The notes beneath the pieces are model-generated. The model had not been told where the DNA came from, searched no databases, and saw nothing but the letters and a program-made list of their open reading frames with translations. The position numbers and the translations under genes were made by a program. Of a DNA stretch of 36,215 nt, positions 7,914 through 16,300 are shown one piece after another. Source of the DNA: Betaproteobacteria bacterium RIFCSPLOWO2_02_FULL_63_19 (lineage in GTDB: Bacteria > Pseudomonadota > Gammaproteobacteria > Burkholderiales > SG8-39); the NCBI GenBank assembly GCA_001770415.1, contig MEQX01000068.1:1-36215 (forward strand). The letters run 5' to 3'. The first letter of the stretch is position 1, and each line of letters starts with the position of its first letter.

Positions 7914-8444
7914 TTAGATCCCCTTCTGCGGTTCGGGCGCCGCTGCCGCCTTTTCGAACTCGGAAATGAAGTGCGCGCGCGTTTTGCGCGGATCAAAATC
8001 AAGGAATGTTCCGCCGGCTTCGAAATGTGTAACAAAAACTCGCCCGACCGCATAGGTCGCCGCCGAATACAGCCCCGGCGTGGCCGCGATACCGGCGATA
8101 GGACCGACGAGGGGCACAAGCTTCAGAAGCGACCCCAGGCTTGCGCCTAGATTGGTGGATATGACTGTCGCAAGCAGCGAGGCGACAATGTTCTTGACGC
8201 CATTTTCCATGAACGTAACCCCATACATCTCAGACAGCTTGGCAAGCATGCGCAACTCGAGCGCCGTCAGCGCCAGCATATCGACCCCGGGCATCGGCAC
8301 CATGCCTGCACCCGCCGCCCAAGGCACATAGCTGTTCACCAGCTGCATGGCCTTCTGGTCGCGCGTCAATTCGGGCGACACGGATGTGTCGGGTGTAGGC
8401 TCATCGGCAGGAGTGTCAACCTTCTTGGTCGCGGATTTCGCCAT
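7914..8444 (-). CDS. DUF697-type (YcjF-like) membrane protein, copy 2
   Basis: The product is 176 residues and a paralogue of the protein encoded at 3548-4141. Shared blocks in the same order are PWAAGAGMVPMPGVDMLAL, LRMLAKLSEMYGV, a hydrophobic stretch rich in Gly/Ala/Leu (about residues 100-140), and HFEAGGTFLDFDPRK. The N-terminal 30 residues are hydrophilic (Lys, Asp, Thr, Pro) and differ from copy 1. GGAGGAA precedes the ATG, a strong ribosome binding site. It is the first gene of the probable minus-strand operon running to the SPFH gene, although 163 bp separate it from the next gene. It diverges from the PPTase gene. Two copies bracketing the exporter genes suggest that they work with this membrane module, perhaps as a hetero-oligomer; function unknown. 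Confidence 0.75.
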   Translation of the reverse strand: MAKSATKKVDTPADEPTPDTSVSPELTRDQKAMQLVNSYVPWAAGAGMVPMPGVDMLALTALELRMLAKLSEMYGVTFMENGVKNIVASLLATVISTNLGASLGSLLKLVPLVGPIAGIAATPGLYSAATYAVGRVFVTHFEAGGTFLDFDPRKTRAHFISEFEKAAAAPEPQKGI

Positions 8445-8600
8445 GGGTTCCTCCGGTGTATGACCGCTGTAGGCGGACTGTTACAATCTGAAAGATCGAC
8501 GCGGCGAACCAAAGCAATCGTCGCAACAAGGTTGCGGCAACAAGACTTCGGTCCGCCACACGAAACAACGGGACTCTTTGCAAATCGATCCGGGACGGGA

Positions 8601-8628
8601 ATACTACAATATAGGCTTCAATTGTCAA
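8601..8628 (-). promoter_or_regulatory. Candidate sigma-70-type promoter for the exporter operon
   Basis: On the minus strand a perfect TTGACA (8628-8623) is followed after 16 nt by TAGTAT (8606-8601), four of six matches to the -10 consensus. It lies about 155 bp upstream of the DUF697 copy 2 start and points into that operon. No experimental support is available. Confidence 0.4.
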
Positions 8629-8684
8629 ATACGCTTCCTTCAGCCACTTTCACTCATGCACCTACCCTGCGGCTTGAGCCGTCA

Positions 8685-9503
8685 TTGCGCGTTGGTGACG
8701 ACCTCTTTGCTCGACCCATATCATCCGTTACTCGGGGCGAGGCAATCTCCATCGAGATAGATCTTGGCCGGGATTTGGACGCATGGTGGGAGGCGGCGGC
8801 GCCCTGGATCAGCTCTCGTGAAACGGCTACGGCTCGGCGATATTGCCAGCGTCAGGACATGGTCCGGCATGCGGTCGGACGCGCGCTAATCCGCATTCTT
8901 TTGGCTCGCGAATTGGGTATTCCGAAACTCACCGACGAATTCTCGACCAATGCTTGGGGCAAGCCTTTCCTGCCAGGGTCCGGGATGGAATTCAGCATTT
9001 CCCATTCCGGACGCTTCGTGCGGACGGCCATGAGCCGCGCAGGCGCCATAGGTATCGATATCGAACGGGTGAACGTCACCGTGGACCACCATGACCTCGC
9101 CGGGATATTTCATCCGGTCGAATGCGACACGATACGGGCGCTTCCGGTGCGAGAGGCGCGGCAAGCTTTCTATCGCTGCTGGACGCGCAAGGAGGCAGTG
9201 GTCAAGGCCCTTGGAGAAGGCCTCTCAAGGCCGCTAACGGCTTTCCGAGTTCTAACCGATGTCGCCGCTTGCGATTGGCTCGTCGAGCCCCCTGTCGCAG
9301 CGGTCCAAGGCTGGACCTGTATCGATTTGCCGAGTATGGCCGGATATCATGCCAGCGTTGCGGCGACGAGCCCCGGTCTCACCATCACCTCCCTTCGCGC
9401 ATCTGGCAGCGAGAGTCTGAAATGGCTGAATGAGGGCAGCGCGCACGCAAGCCGTGAACGATCGGATCGCCACCTTGCCAATGAGCTCGGGCCATTTCGA
9501 TGA
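8685..9503 (+). CDS. 4'-phosphopantetheinyl transferase (Sfp type)
   Basis: The product transfers the phosphopantetheine arm of CoA to the Ser of the NRPS carrier domains. Family motifs are clear: NAWGKPFL, FSISHSGRFV, the Mg-binding GIDIERV, and the C-terminal FYRCWTRKEAVVKALGEGL. The frame is open back to an ATG at 8460, but the N-terminal 75 codons of that version have no family character and no ribosome binding site, and they overlap a candidate minus-strand promoter. The conserved part begins near 8740 (ISIEIDLGRDLDAWW). I therefore placed the start at a TTG at 8685, giving 272 residues; this start is tentative. The type II thioesterase gene follows 42 nt later on the same strand. This enzyme probably activates the six carrier domains seen here. 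Confidence 0.88.
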   Translation: MRVGDDLFARPISSVTRGEAISIEIDLGRDLDAWWEAAAPWISSRETATARRYCQRQDMVRHAVGRALIRILLARELGIPKLTDEFSTNAWGKPFLPGSGMEFSISHSGRFVRTAMSRAGAIGIDIERVNVTVDHHDLAGIFHPVECDTIRALPVREARQAFYRCWTRKEAVVKALGEGLSRPLTAFRVLTDVAACDWLVEPPVAAVQGWTCIDLPSMAGYHASVAATSPGLTITSLRASGSESLKWLNEGSAHASRERSDRHLANELGPFR

Positions 9504-9545
9504 CAAGCTCAACCAATCATCGTCGGCTGGTCCGTCAGGCCGCCG

Positions 9546-10322
9546 GTGTCCATGAGCCAAAGATTTAACGACTGGATTACCTGTCCAGCGCCCAATCCCG
9601 CAGCACGATTGCGGCTTTTTTGTTTCCCGTTTGCCGGTGGGGGTGCGTCCGTCTTCAGAAGCTGGGCGAGAGCCCTCCCACCAACCATCGAGGTGTGCCC
9701 GGTACAGTTGCCCGGACGGGAAAATCGCCTGCGCGAGTCCCCCTACACCGATCTTCGGCCTTTGGCGGAAGTTCTCGCTGGCCAAATACAATGGTATTTG
9801 CAGAAGCCGTTCGCCATTTACGGCCACAGCATGGGCGCGTTGCTCGCGTTTGAGCTGGTTAGAATATTGCAGCGGCAAAACGCGCCTCTGCCGCGCACCT
9901 TGTTTCTCGCCGCGCATCGTGCTGCACATCTGTCGCCACGTCGATCTCCGCTCTACGCACTTCCCGACAAAGAATTCATACAAGCGCTTCATCGCTTCGG
10001 CGGCCTGCAAGACGAGGTGATGAAAGATCAGGAACTGCTCGACGTCTTGCTGCCAACCCTCCGGGCGGACCTGACTTTATGCGACCGATACAGCTATTCG
10101 CCCGGCTCGCCGCTGAATTGCCCGTTTCAACTGTACGTCGGTCGCGACGATCAGGAAGCCCCACCCGAAGACATGGAGTCATGGCGCGAGCATAGCGCTC
10201 AGAGCAGCAGTCTTTGCATCTTTTCGGGAGGACACTTCTTTCTGCGTTCCGATGGCGACGCGCTTATGCAGGCAATCGCCACCGAACTGGAGCGTCTCGG
10301 AGACGCTAGACGCCTGCTTTAA
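9546..10322 (+). CDS. Type II thioesterase (GrsT-like)
   Basis: The product, 258 residues, is an alpha/beta hydrolase of the external thioesterase family that removes misprimed acyl or aminoacyl groups from carrier domains. Visible features are the N-terminal FCFPFAGGGASVFRSW, PVQLPGREN, the nucleophile elbow GHSMG with Ser near residue 95, an Asp in GRDDQE near residue 200, and the catalytic His in SGGHFFL near residue 230. The GTG at 9546 has CAGG 6 nt upstream; an ATG at 9552 is an alternative. It follows the PPTase gene by 42 nt, so the two probably form a small plus-strand operon of NRPS maintenance enzymes. It converges on the lipoprotein gene across a 122-bp gap that contains a strong hairpin. 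Confidence 0.92.
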   Translation: MSMSQRFNDWITCPAPNPAARLRLFCFPFAGGGASVFRSWARALPPTIEVCPVQLPGRENRLRESPYTDLRPLAEVLAGQIQWYLQKPFAIYGHSMGALLAFELVRILQRQNAPLPRTLFLAAHRAAHLSPRRSPLYALPDKEFIQALHRFGGLQDEVMKDQELLDVLLPTLRADLTLCDRYSYSPGSPLNCPFQLYVGRDDQEAPPEDMESWREHSAQSSSLCIFSGGHFFLRSDGDALMQAIATELERLGDARRLL

Positions 10323-10363
10323 AACCGCCGGTTCCTTCGCTCAGACTTCGCTTGAGATGGCGC

Positions 10364-10380
10364 GGGGACCAGTGGTCCCC
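10364..10380. terminator. Hairpin between convergent genes, possible bidirectional terminator
   Basis: GGGGACC-AGT-GGTCCCC is a perfect 7-bp GC-rich stem with a 3-nt loop, 41 nt after the thioesterase stop and 64 nt beyond the lipoprotein stop on the other strand. No T-run follows on either strand, so it is not a textbook intrinsic terminator. Confidence 0.4.
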
Positions 10381-10444
10381 CGCCAACGCAGCTTAATTCA
10401 TGCAGTTTCCATGACACACGCGAAACCGCCTGTCACGCGCCGAC

Positions 10445-11728
10445 CTAGCGGACAACCACGGTACCGGTGCTGGGAATCGAGTTTACCGACTTGCTCAAGC
10501 TGAATAGCTGACTGAGCACCGTCAGCACGGTAGTAGAGTACCCCTGCCCGTCGCCCGGCAGGCTGTACACTGCGCCACGATACTCGACGGAAGCCACATC
10601 GTTCGCGCCGGGCTGATCCTTGAGGACACGAAACATCGCATTGCTCTTGCCCTGGTGCGGGTAGGCACGTGCCGCCGGTGAATACAATTTGAGAAAGTTG
10701 TCGGCGGACTTTGTTTGGTAGTGCGTCAAGCTACCCAGATACTTGAATACCTCGCTCGTCGATCGCATCTGGACAGACATCGACGCATCGGCGGTCTTGA
10801 GCGCGTTCTTGTCCGTTGAATCAGCCGCGGCCGCAACCTTCCTCGCTTTTCGAACTGGTGAATCAGCACAAAGCGAAGTCTGTGGAAGCGCCGATCGGTC
10901 AGCCCTCTCGCCCATGAAACAGAAATTGGCAACCGCGCCACCCGGTCTGATAAACCGGTAACCTCCGGGCACCTTGGCGAAAACTAAACCGGGAATCGTT
11001 TTCGAAAATTCGATTGAACGGCCAGACTTGAGGTCAGCATCGGTCAACAATGGCCCGATCGCCTCACCCGACGAATTACTGATTTCCGTCGTCAGACCGT
11101 AATCGAGCAGGGAGGTTAGAGCAACGAGAAACTGCTTGTAATCCCTTCCCAGCGGATCGTTGCGGTAGATCACCGTGGACTGTCCAGCGCGTGTGATCGT
11201 TATATTCTCGACCAGCAGATGCGATAGCAGCTCTACCGGGATTCCGTGTCGTGTGTAGTGATTAAAGGTCGATACGCTGATGGGCGTTAGGAGGCCTTGC
11301 AGGAACTCGGCGCTGTCGATGACCACGACGTCAAAGTTGAACCCGCTCGACACCTGTAGGGAGATCGATGGCGCCAGAGCGTCCGTTACGTTGGTGCTGG
11401 CAAGCACACCCGATGCCGTAGTATCCGTCGTAGACCGCGTAATACCTGCGCTTCCTCCGACCGTGTTCTGCCCGTTTCCCCGCACTACTTGCACGCCCGT
11501 GAACATCAGCGGCATGTCTTCGCTGGCGCGAATGACGTTCAGCAGCATCAACTGATTCCGCGCCTGCTCCACGGACTTGTTGTAGCCCACGGCCCACGAA
11601 GAGAAATCGACCATGGTGGCGCAGGAGGCAAGCCCCAGCGACAGCACCACGCAACTGAGCGCACCGAGCCGGCGCTGAACGCGCTCAAGGCATGATCGTT
11701 TGCAGGTATTCAAGGAAGTGGTGGCCAC
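10445..11728 (-). CDS. Large putative lipoprotein of unknown function
   Basis: The product is 427 residues from a GTG at 11728. A basic n-region (KRSCLERVQRR) and a hydrophobic stretch (LGALSCVVLSLG) lead to a lipobox LASC at the Cys before ATMVDFSS, so the mature protein should be lipid-anchored. The frame is open to 11815, but AGGAG lies 8 nt before this GTG and the signal peptide then has a normal size. The mature part starts with VGYNKSVEQARNQLMLLNVIRAS, has a Ser/Thr/Gly-rich stretch (SAGITRSTTDTTASG), an LLSHLLVENITITRAG segment and a C-terminal Ser/Val-rich region. I recognise no family. A candidate promoter lies about 180 bp upstream, so it may be transcribed independently of the NRPS operon. 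An envelope role connected with peptide export or resistance is possible. Confidence 0.75.
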   Translation of the reverse strand: MATTSLNTCKRSCLERVQRRLGALSCVVLSLGLASCATMVDFSSWAVGYNKSVEQARNQLMLLNVIRASEDMPLMFTGVQVVRGNGQNTVGGSAGITRSTTDTTASGVLASTNVTDALAPSISLQVSSGFNFDVVVIDSAEFLQGLLTPISVSTFNHYTRHGIPVELLSHLLVENITITRAGQSTVIYRNDPLGRDYKQFLVALTSLLDYGLTTEISNSSGEAIGPLLTDADLKSGRSIEFSKTIPGLVFAKVPGGYRFIRPGGAVANFCFMGERADRSALPQTSLCADSPVRKARKVAAAADSTDKNALKTADASMSVQMRSTSEVFKYLGSLTHYQTKSADNFLKLYSPAARAYPHQGKSNAMFRVLKDQPGANDVASVEYRGAVYSLPGDGQGYSTTVLTVLSQLFSLSKSVNSIPSTGTVVVR

Positions 11729-11736
11729 AATGGGAG

Positions 11737-11741
11737 CTCCT
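11737..11741 (-). promoter_or_regulatory. Ribosome binding site deciding the lipoprotein start
   Basis: AGGAG on the minus strand, 8 nt before the GTG at 11728. It fixes the start used for the lipoprotein. Confidence 0.6.
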
Positions 11742-11844
11742 AGCAAAAAAGATGAAGCTGCTGCAGCGAGGCGATACGGATAAATGCCGCGCCTTCGGTT
11801 TCCAACATGGATCAATTGCGTACGCGCTTATGCCGTATGGGATC

Positions 11845-11866
11845 GGTATTGTTGCGGTATTGTTGC
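11845..11866. repeat. Tandem 11-bp direct repeat
   Basis: GGTATTGTTGC occurs twice head-to-tail in the predicted leader of the lipoprotein gene. It could be a simple duplication or a paired protein-binding site. Confidence 0.85.
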
Positions 11867-11909
11867 GTACTCGGTCCCTGCAAGTCCGTTCCGCGCTATT
11901 TTTTTTCAG

Positions 11910-11938
11910 TTTATCACGTCCGCGTTTTTTCAAGTCAA
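11910..11938 (-). promoter_or_regulatory. Candidate sigma-70-type promoter for the lipoprotein gene
   Basis: On the minus strand TTGACT (11938-11933) is followed after exactly 17 nt by GATAAA (11915-11910), five of six and four of six consensus matches. Transcription would start near 11903, leaving a leader of roughly 175 nt. Confidence 0.5.
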
Positions 11939-12061
11939 GCCCTTACCATGCGACATCAGGCCTCGCGAGGATTGCGGCCTGCGCGACAAGTCCCATGGTT
12001 CGCGTACCGCTCTGGATTGGAGATTCGCGCCTTGCGAACCGATATATCCGTCGAAGGCCGT

Positions 12062-13042
12062 CTAGGAGCGGTGCGCCGTCGGCGCATTCGTCATGCCGAG
12101 GTGGCGACGAATGCTGCGCGCGTGATTTCCATGGCCGAATCGCTGACCACCGAACCGACCCGAGCCGACGTTGATCGCGACCACCGCGCCCTCACGGTCG
12201 ATCAGTGGCGCGCCGCTACTGTAGGGCGCGGTGTCCTCCGGATTCGCAAATCGCACGATGAATGTGCGATCCGTCGCCTCGACGACGACGGCCTCGATCG
12301 TTCGAAGGCTCGATGCGGGGCGGCGAAAGGCAAGCCAGACCGGGTCCCCCGGGACCGGCGTCTCGGCCGCGAGGCGACCGGCCATCGCGCGCGCCGAGCG
12401 CAATGTGCGAAACGCAGCGATGTCGCGGTCCGACAGCGGTTCTTCCTCGCCAATTTGCGCTTCGGGAAGAACCAGCATCGGCCGCGCGGAGCCAAGCTCG
12501 GCGATCATCCAATTCTCGGCGAAGACGTCGTATAGGCCGACTTCGGTGACCACGCGGGGCAGTTCATCGCCGGTGTACGAAAGGTTCTGCGCGGTGCAAT
12601 CGAGGCCGACGCTCTTGATCAATTCGTCCATGACGTGCAGCGCCGTCAGAAGAAGCGGTCGTCCCCCGCCTTCCGAGGCGACGACGAATGCGTAGGCGCC
12701 GAAGAACGACTCGCGACCGACACGAAATTCGGGGCGAACGACGAATCGGTCCGGCACCGAAGGTGCGCCAGAATCGGTCCACGGGACCGCAAGCCACGAC
12801 CCATATCGATCAGGCGCGACTCCTTCCCGCGCACGAAAGACGTGGCCAACGCGGCCTGTTTGCTTCGCGTAGCTTCCGGGTGCCGGGTGCTCGACCCTTC
12901 CTCGCTCATAGGCGTGGTAGCACGCTTCGCACAGATCGTTGTCCGGACCGGCGGGACAGTTCGTGCACTCGAATCGAGTTCCGGCGATCGGCTGCGCACC
13001 GCACGCGTGACACCTGTTCCAAATATGAACGCGACCGCTCAA
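12062..13042 (-). CDS. ZZ-type zinc finger protein fused to a trypsin-like (S1-type) domain
   Basis: The product is 326 residues from a TTG. Residues 11-52 carry paired cysteines C11-x2-C14, C26-x2-C29 and C38-x2-C41 with a later His52, in the pattern of a ZZ zinc finger (CxxC, PIAGTRFECTNC, DLCEACY). The rest looks like a trypsin-fold domain: LLLTALHVMDEL (about residue 135) resembles the catalytic His block, and YSSGAPLIDREGAVVAI (about residue 274) resembles the Ser block. The catalytic Asp block is unclear (AENWMIAELG in place of a D-I-A-type motif), so activity is uncertain. The start is weakly supported: the frame continues upstream without a stop to the TAG of the MbtH-like gene, 42 nt away. 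It follows the NRPS and MbtH genes and is probably co-transcribed. ZZ fingers are mainly known from eukaryotes. Confidence 0.78.
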   Translation of the reverse strand: MSGRVHIWNRCHACGAQPIAGTRFECTNCPAGPDNDLCEACYHAYERGRVEHPAPGSYAKQTGRVGHVFRAREGVAPDRYGSWLAVPWTDSGAPSVPDRFVVRPEFRVGRESFFGAYAFVVASEGGGRPLLLTALHVMDELIKSVGLDCTAQNLSYTGDELPRVVTEVGLYDVFAENWMIAELGSARPMLVLPEAQIGEEEPLSDRDIAAFRTLRSARAMAGRLAAETPVPGDPVWLAFRRPASSLRTIEAVVVEATDRTFIVRFANPEDTAPYSSGAPLIDREGAVVAINVGSGRFGGQRFGHGNHARSIRRHLGMTNAPTAHRS

Positions 13043-13084
13043 CGCACGGTCCGCAACGGCGCAATCGGCAATGCCGTCGGTTCG

Positions 13085-13309
13085 CTACCGCGCCTGCCGT
13101 GCTTTTTCCATCGCTTCGACCAGACTCTTCGGGCGCATGTCGGTCCAATTCTTCTCGATCCAGTCAAGACACTCTTGGCGCTTGCCCTTCGGCCCGACCG
13201 CGGACCACCCCGCAGGGATTTCGCGCCAAGCCGGCCACAGAGAATGCTGATTCTCGTGATTGATCAGGACCAGGTATTCGGCGTTGTCATCTTCAAAAGG
13301 GTTCGTCAT
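13085..13309 (-). CDS. MbtH-like protein
   Basis: The product is 74 residues. It matches the MbtH family, small partners that bind adenylation domains and are often needed for their solubility or activity. The family pattern is clear: NPFEDDNAEYLVLINHENQHSLWP, then IPAGW, then a C-terminal CLDWIEKNWTDMRP with the conserved Trp residues. An AAGGA lies about 10 nt before the ATG. It lies 13 nt behind the last NRPS gene, so it is in the same operon. Its TAG stop is in the same frame as the ZZ-finger gene that follows. Confidence 0.96.
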   Translation of the reverse strand: MTNPFEDDNAEYLVLINHENQHSLWPAWREIPAGWSAVGPKGKRQECLDWIEKNWTDMRPKSLVEAMEKARQAR

Positions 13310-13322
13310 GATCGAGTTTCCT

Positions 13323-16300
13323 TCAAGCTCCGATAGTCAACAGGCACTCTCGCAGCCGCTCGGCAAGTGTCGCAACGGCAGGTGGCTGCATGAGGGTCAT
13401 ATGTGTCCCGGGAACGATGCGAACGTCGCACCCGCCTAGCGCCAGTCTACACCATCCTTCCCCGGAATTTTGCTCTGCGATCGCGGCTCGTTCCTCGGTC
13501 TGCAGCAGCGTGATCCTTCCCGGATAGGGCTCGAGCCGGTGACGGCGCCCCGCGACGATGTTGCTCTTGTAGACGCGTAGCCAGCGGCGCAATCCTTCCG
13601 CATCAAGATCGGTAGGAACCAGCCCGCGCTCGTGCGCCTTTGCGATAACGCGGCTCAGCCGCTCGTCTGCATCGAGCCGCCGCAATTCCTCGACGGTCAT
13701 GCCGATGTCATCCGGTACCAGGTTGCATAGCAACGTCGCATCGTCGACATCCGTCGTCGCTGCATCATCGAGCGCGGGTGAAGCGCTGTCGAGCAATGCC
13801 AGCAGAGACACTTCCTTGCCCGTGCGCCGCAGCAGCTGCGCCATTTCGTAAGCGACGCGCCCGCCGTACGAATAGCCGGAGAGAAGATAGGGTCCATTCG
13901 GCAGCATTTGCCGGATCGCCTCGACATACATCGCGGCCATCGCCTGGACGCTGTCGAGCGGCTCCTGCCCTTCCTCCATGCCGATCGCCTGCAATCCATA
14001 AAACGGCTGGTCCGCGCCAAGGCTGCGCGCGAGCGCGACGTATCCGATTGCCAGACCGCCTTGGGGGTGAACGCAAAAGAGCGGCGGTTGCGAGCCGCGC
14101 GCCTGAATCGGCACAATCGGCGACCATGGCACGCTGGTGCGTATCGCCGCGACCAGTTCCTCGACGGTGCGATGGCGAAAGACCACTGCCGCGGGAAGTC
14201 TGACGCCGATCTCGGCCGCGATGCGCGTGACCAACCGCAAGGCACGCAATGAATGCCCGCCAAGGTCGAAAAAGTCGTCGCGCACGCCGACTTGCGCGAC
14301 GCCGAGGACGTCTTCCCAGAGACGCGCTACACGCAGTTCGAGGCAGTCGCGTGGAGCAATGGAACCGGAGGCATTTTGGGGTTCGACCGCGGGATCGCGA
14401 AGAGCTCGCCGATCGACCTTACCGTTGCGCGTCAGCGGCATCGACGGCAGAACGACCACCCTCGACGGCACCATGGACTCGGGGAGTCGTTCCGAGGCGT
14501 ACGCGATCAGGGCGCGAGCGGGCTCGGTACCGACGACGTACGCCACGAGCCGTTTCTCGCTCTCTGGCCCGCGCGCCATGACGACGCATTCGGCTACGTG
14601 CGGATGCCCCAGAAGCACTGCCGCGACTTCGTTCGGATCCATGCGGACGCCGCGGATCTTGACCTGATCGTCCAGGCGGCCGACGATCTCCAGCGCTCCG
14701 CAGGGGAGATAGCGGCCCGCGTCACCCGAAAAGTACACGCCATCGTCCGCTCGCAGCGGGTTGGGCTTCCACGGCCACTGGACCTCCCCGTCCGGGCCGA
14801 TATAACCAAGCGACCGGAACGGCGTGCGAATCACGACTTCTCCCGGTTCGCCGATTCCGCACAATTTTCCGAGGGGGGAAACGACGAGCGCCTGCGTCTG
14901 GGGAAGCGTCCAGCCGACCGGCTGCAATCCCGGTTCCGGATTCAAGGGAACTCGATACATGCACTTTGCGAGCGTCGTCTCGGTCGGGCCGTAGAAATTG
15001 GCCACGCCTCCGGAGGGCGAGAACGCAGCGCGCCATCGTCGCACCAACTCGCCCATGAGCGGCTCGCCTGCGAACAGCGTCCAGCGCAGGGTCGGTACCG
15101 GCTGCCCCTTGGGAACTGTCGTCAGCCACCATTGTGCTAGCGACGGGACGGCATGCAAGATCGTGATCCGCGCCCGCTGCATCCAGGCGAGGACCTGCTC
15201 GCCGCCGGTCTCGTCCTGCTGCTCCGGCAAGCACAGCGTGCCACCGCGTGTCAGCGGCAGAAAAATATCCCGCAGCATCGGATCGAACGAGAGATGGGTC
15301 AACTGTGCGACGCGATCCTCGGGACCGACGTCGAACTCATCGCCTTCCCACTGGATGAAATGCGCGAGCCCCTTGTGGCAACCGAGCACGCCCTTTGGAG
15401 CGCCGGTCGATCCGGACGTGAAGAAGACATAGGCAGGGTCCGCGGGCGAGAGGCGAGGCAACCCTCGTCGCTCGCCGATCGTGCCGTCCAGGTCATCGCC
15501 AAGAATAACGCGCACGCGACACATCCCGAGCATCAAGTCGCGCCGCTTTTGCGGAAGATTTGGATCGAGCGCCAACGCGACGGCTCCACTCATCATCACA
15601 CCGAGCATGGCCGCCACTGTTTCGAAGGAGCGCCGTCCTACGATAGCGACGACCTCACCGCGCTTCACGTCCGCGCCAAGCAGTCGTTGCGCTATTGCCT
15701 CCGCGCGATGGATCAACTCTGCGTAGGTCCACGAGCGTCCCGCTTGATGCACGGCCTCGCGACCTGGTCCGCGGGCTGCCACTCGGGCTATGGTTGCGGT
15801 TACGGGCTCGAATTCCGGCTCAGGCAGTTCGGCCTGCGGATCGGGAAGCAGTGCGCCCGCGTCGCCGGCGACAAGTGAATAGTCGCGGAACGCCCAATCC
15901 GGATGCTCGACGATTTGCTGCGCGAGCGACTCGACTTGGTCGATCATCGCCTGCGCGCGCCCGTTTGAGATCGACAGAGGGTCATAGCGGATCCGCAGAC
16001 TCAACTGCTCTCCCGGAACCACCAGGAGACTCAGCGGAAAGTGCACCGCGTCGCGTCCGTCCGCGGCCGTCATACGCAGGTCATGGTTTGTCGCGGCGAA
16101 TGCCGCGTGATCCATCGGATAGTTCTCATACACCAGCAGCGTATCGAACAGGTTCGCCGCTTCGACCGCGCGCTGAATCCTGCCCAATCCGACATGCTGG
16201 TGGGACATCATCAGGGACTGGCTCTGCTGGATGCGCGTCAGCAGCGCGTGCATCGGTTCATTGGGGTCGAGACGCACGCGCAGAGGCAACGCGTTGATAA

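Larger units (their letters stand above)
11729..12061. other. 333-bp non-coding region upstream of the lipoprotein gene
   Basis: No convincing ORF is present. The region is more AT-rich than its surroundings. It holds the lipoprotein ribosome binding site, an 11-bp direct tandem repeat (GGTATTGTTGC at 11845-11855 and 11856-11866), a T-rich run near 11899-11906, and a good minus-strand promoter candidate at 11910-11938. The long leader between promoter and start leaves room for post-transcriptional control, but I see no known riboswitch. Confidence 0.6.

Noticed and set aside
7751..8119. Upstream extension of the secreted protein gene
   Set aside because: It would overlap the DUF697 copy 2 gene by about 200 bp and bury the signal peptide inside the protein.
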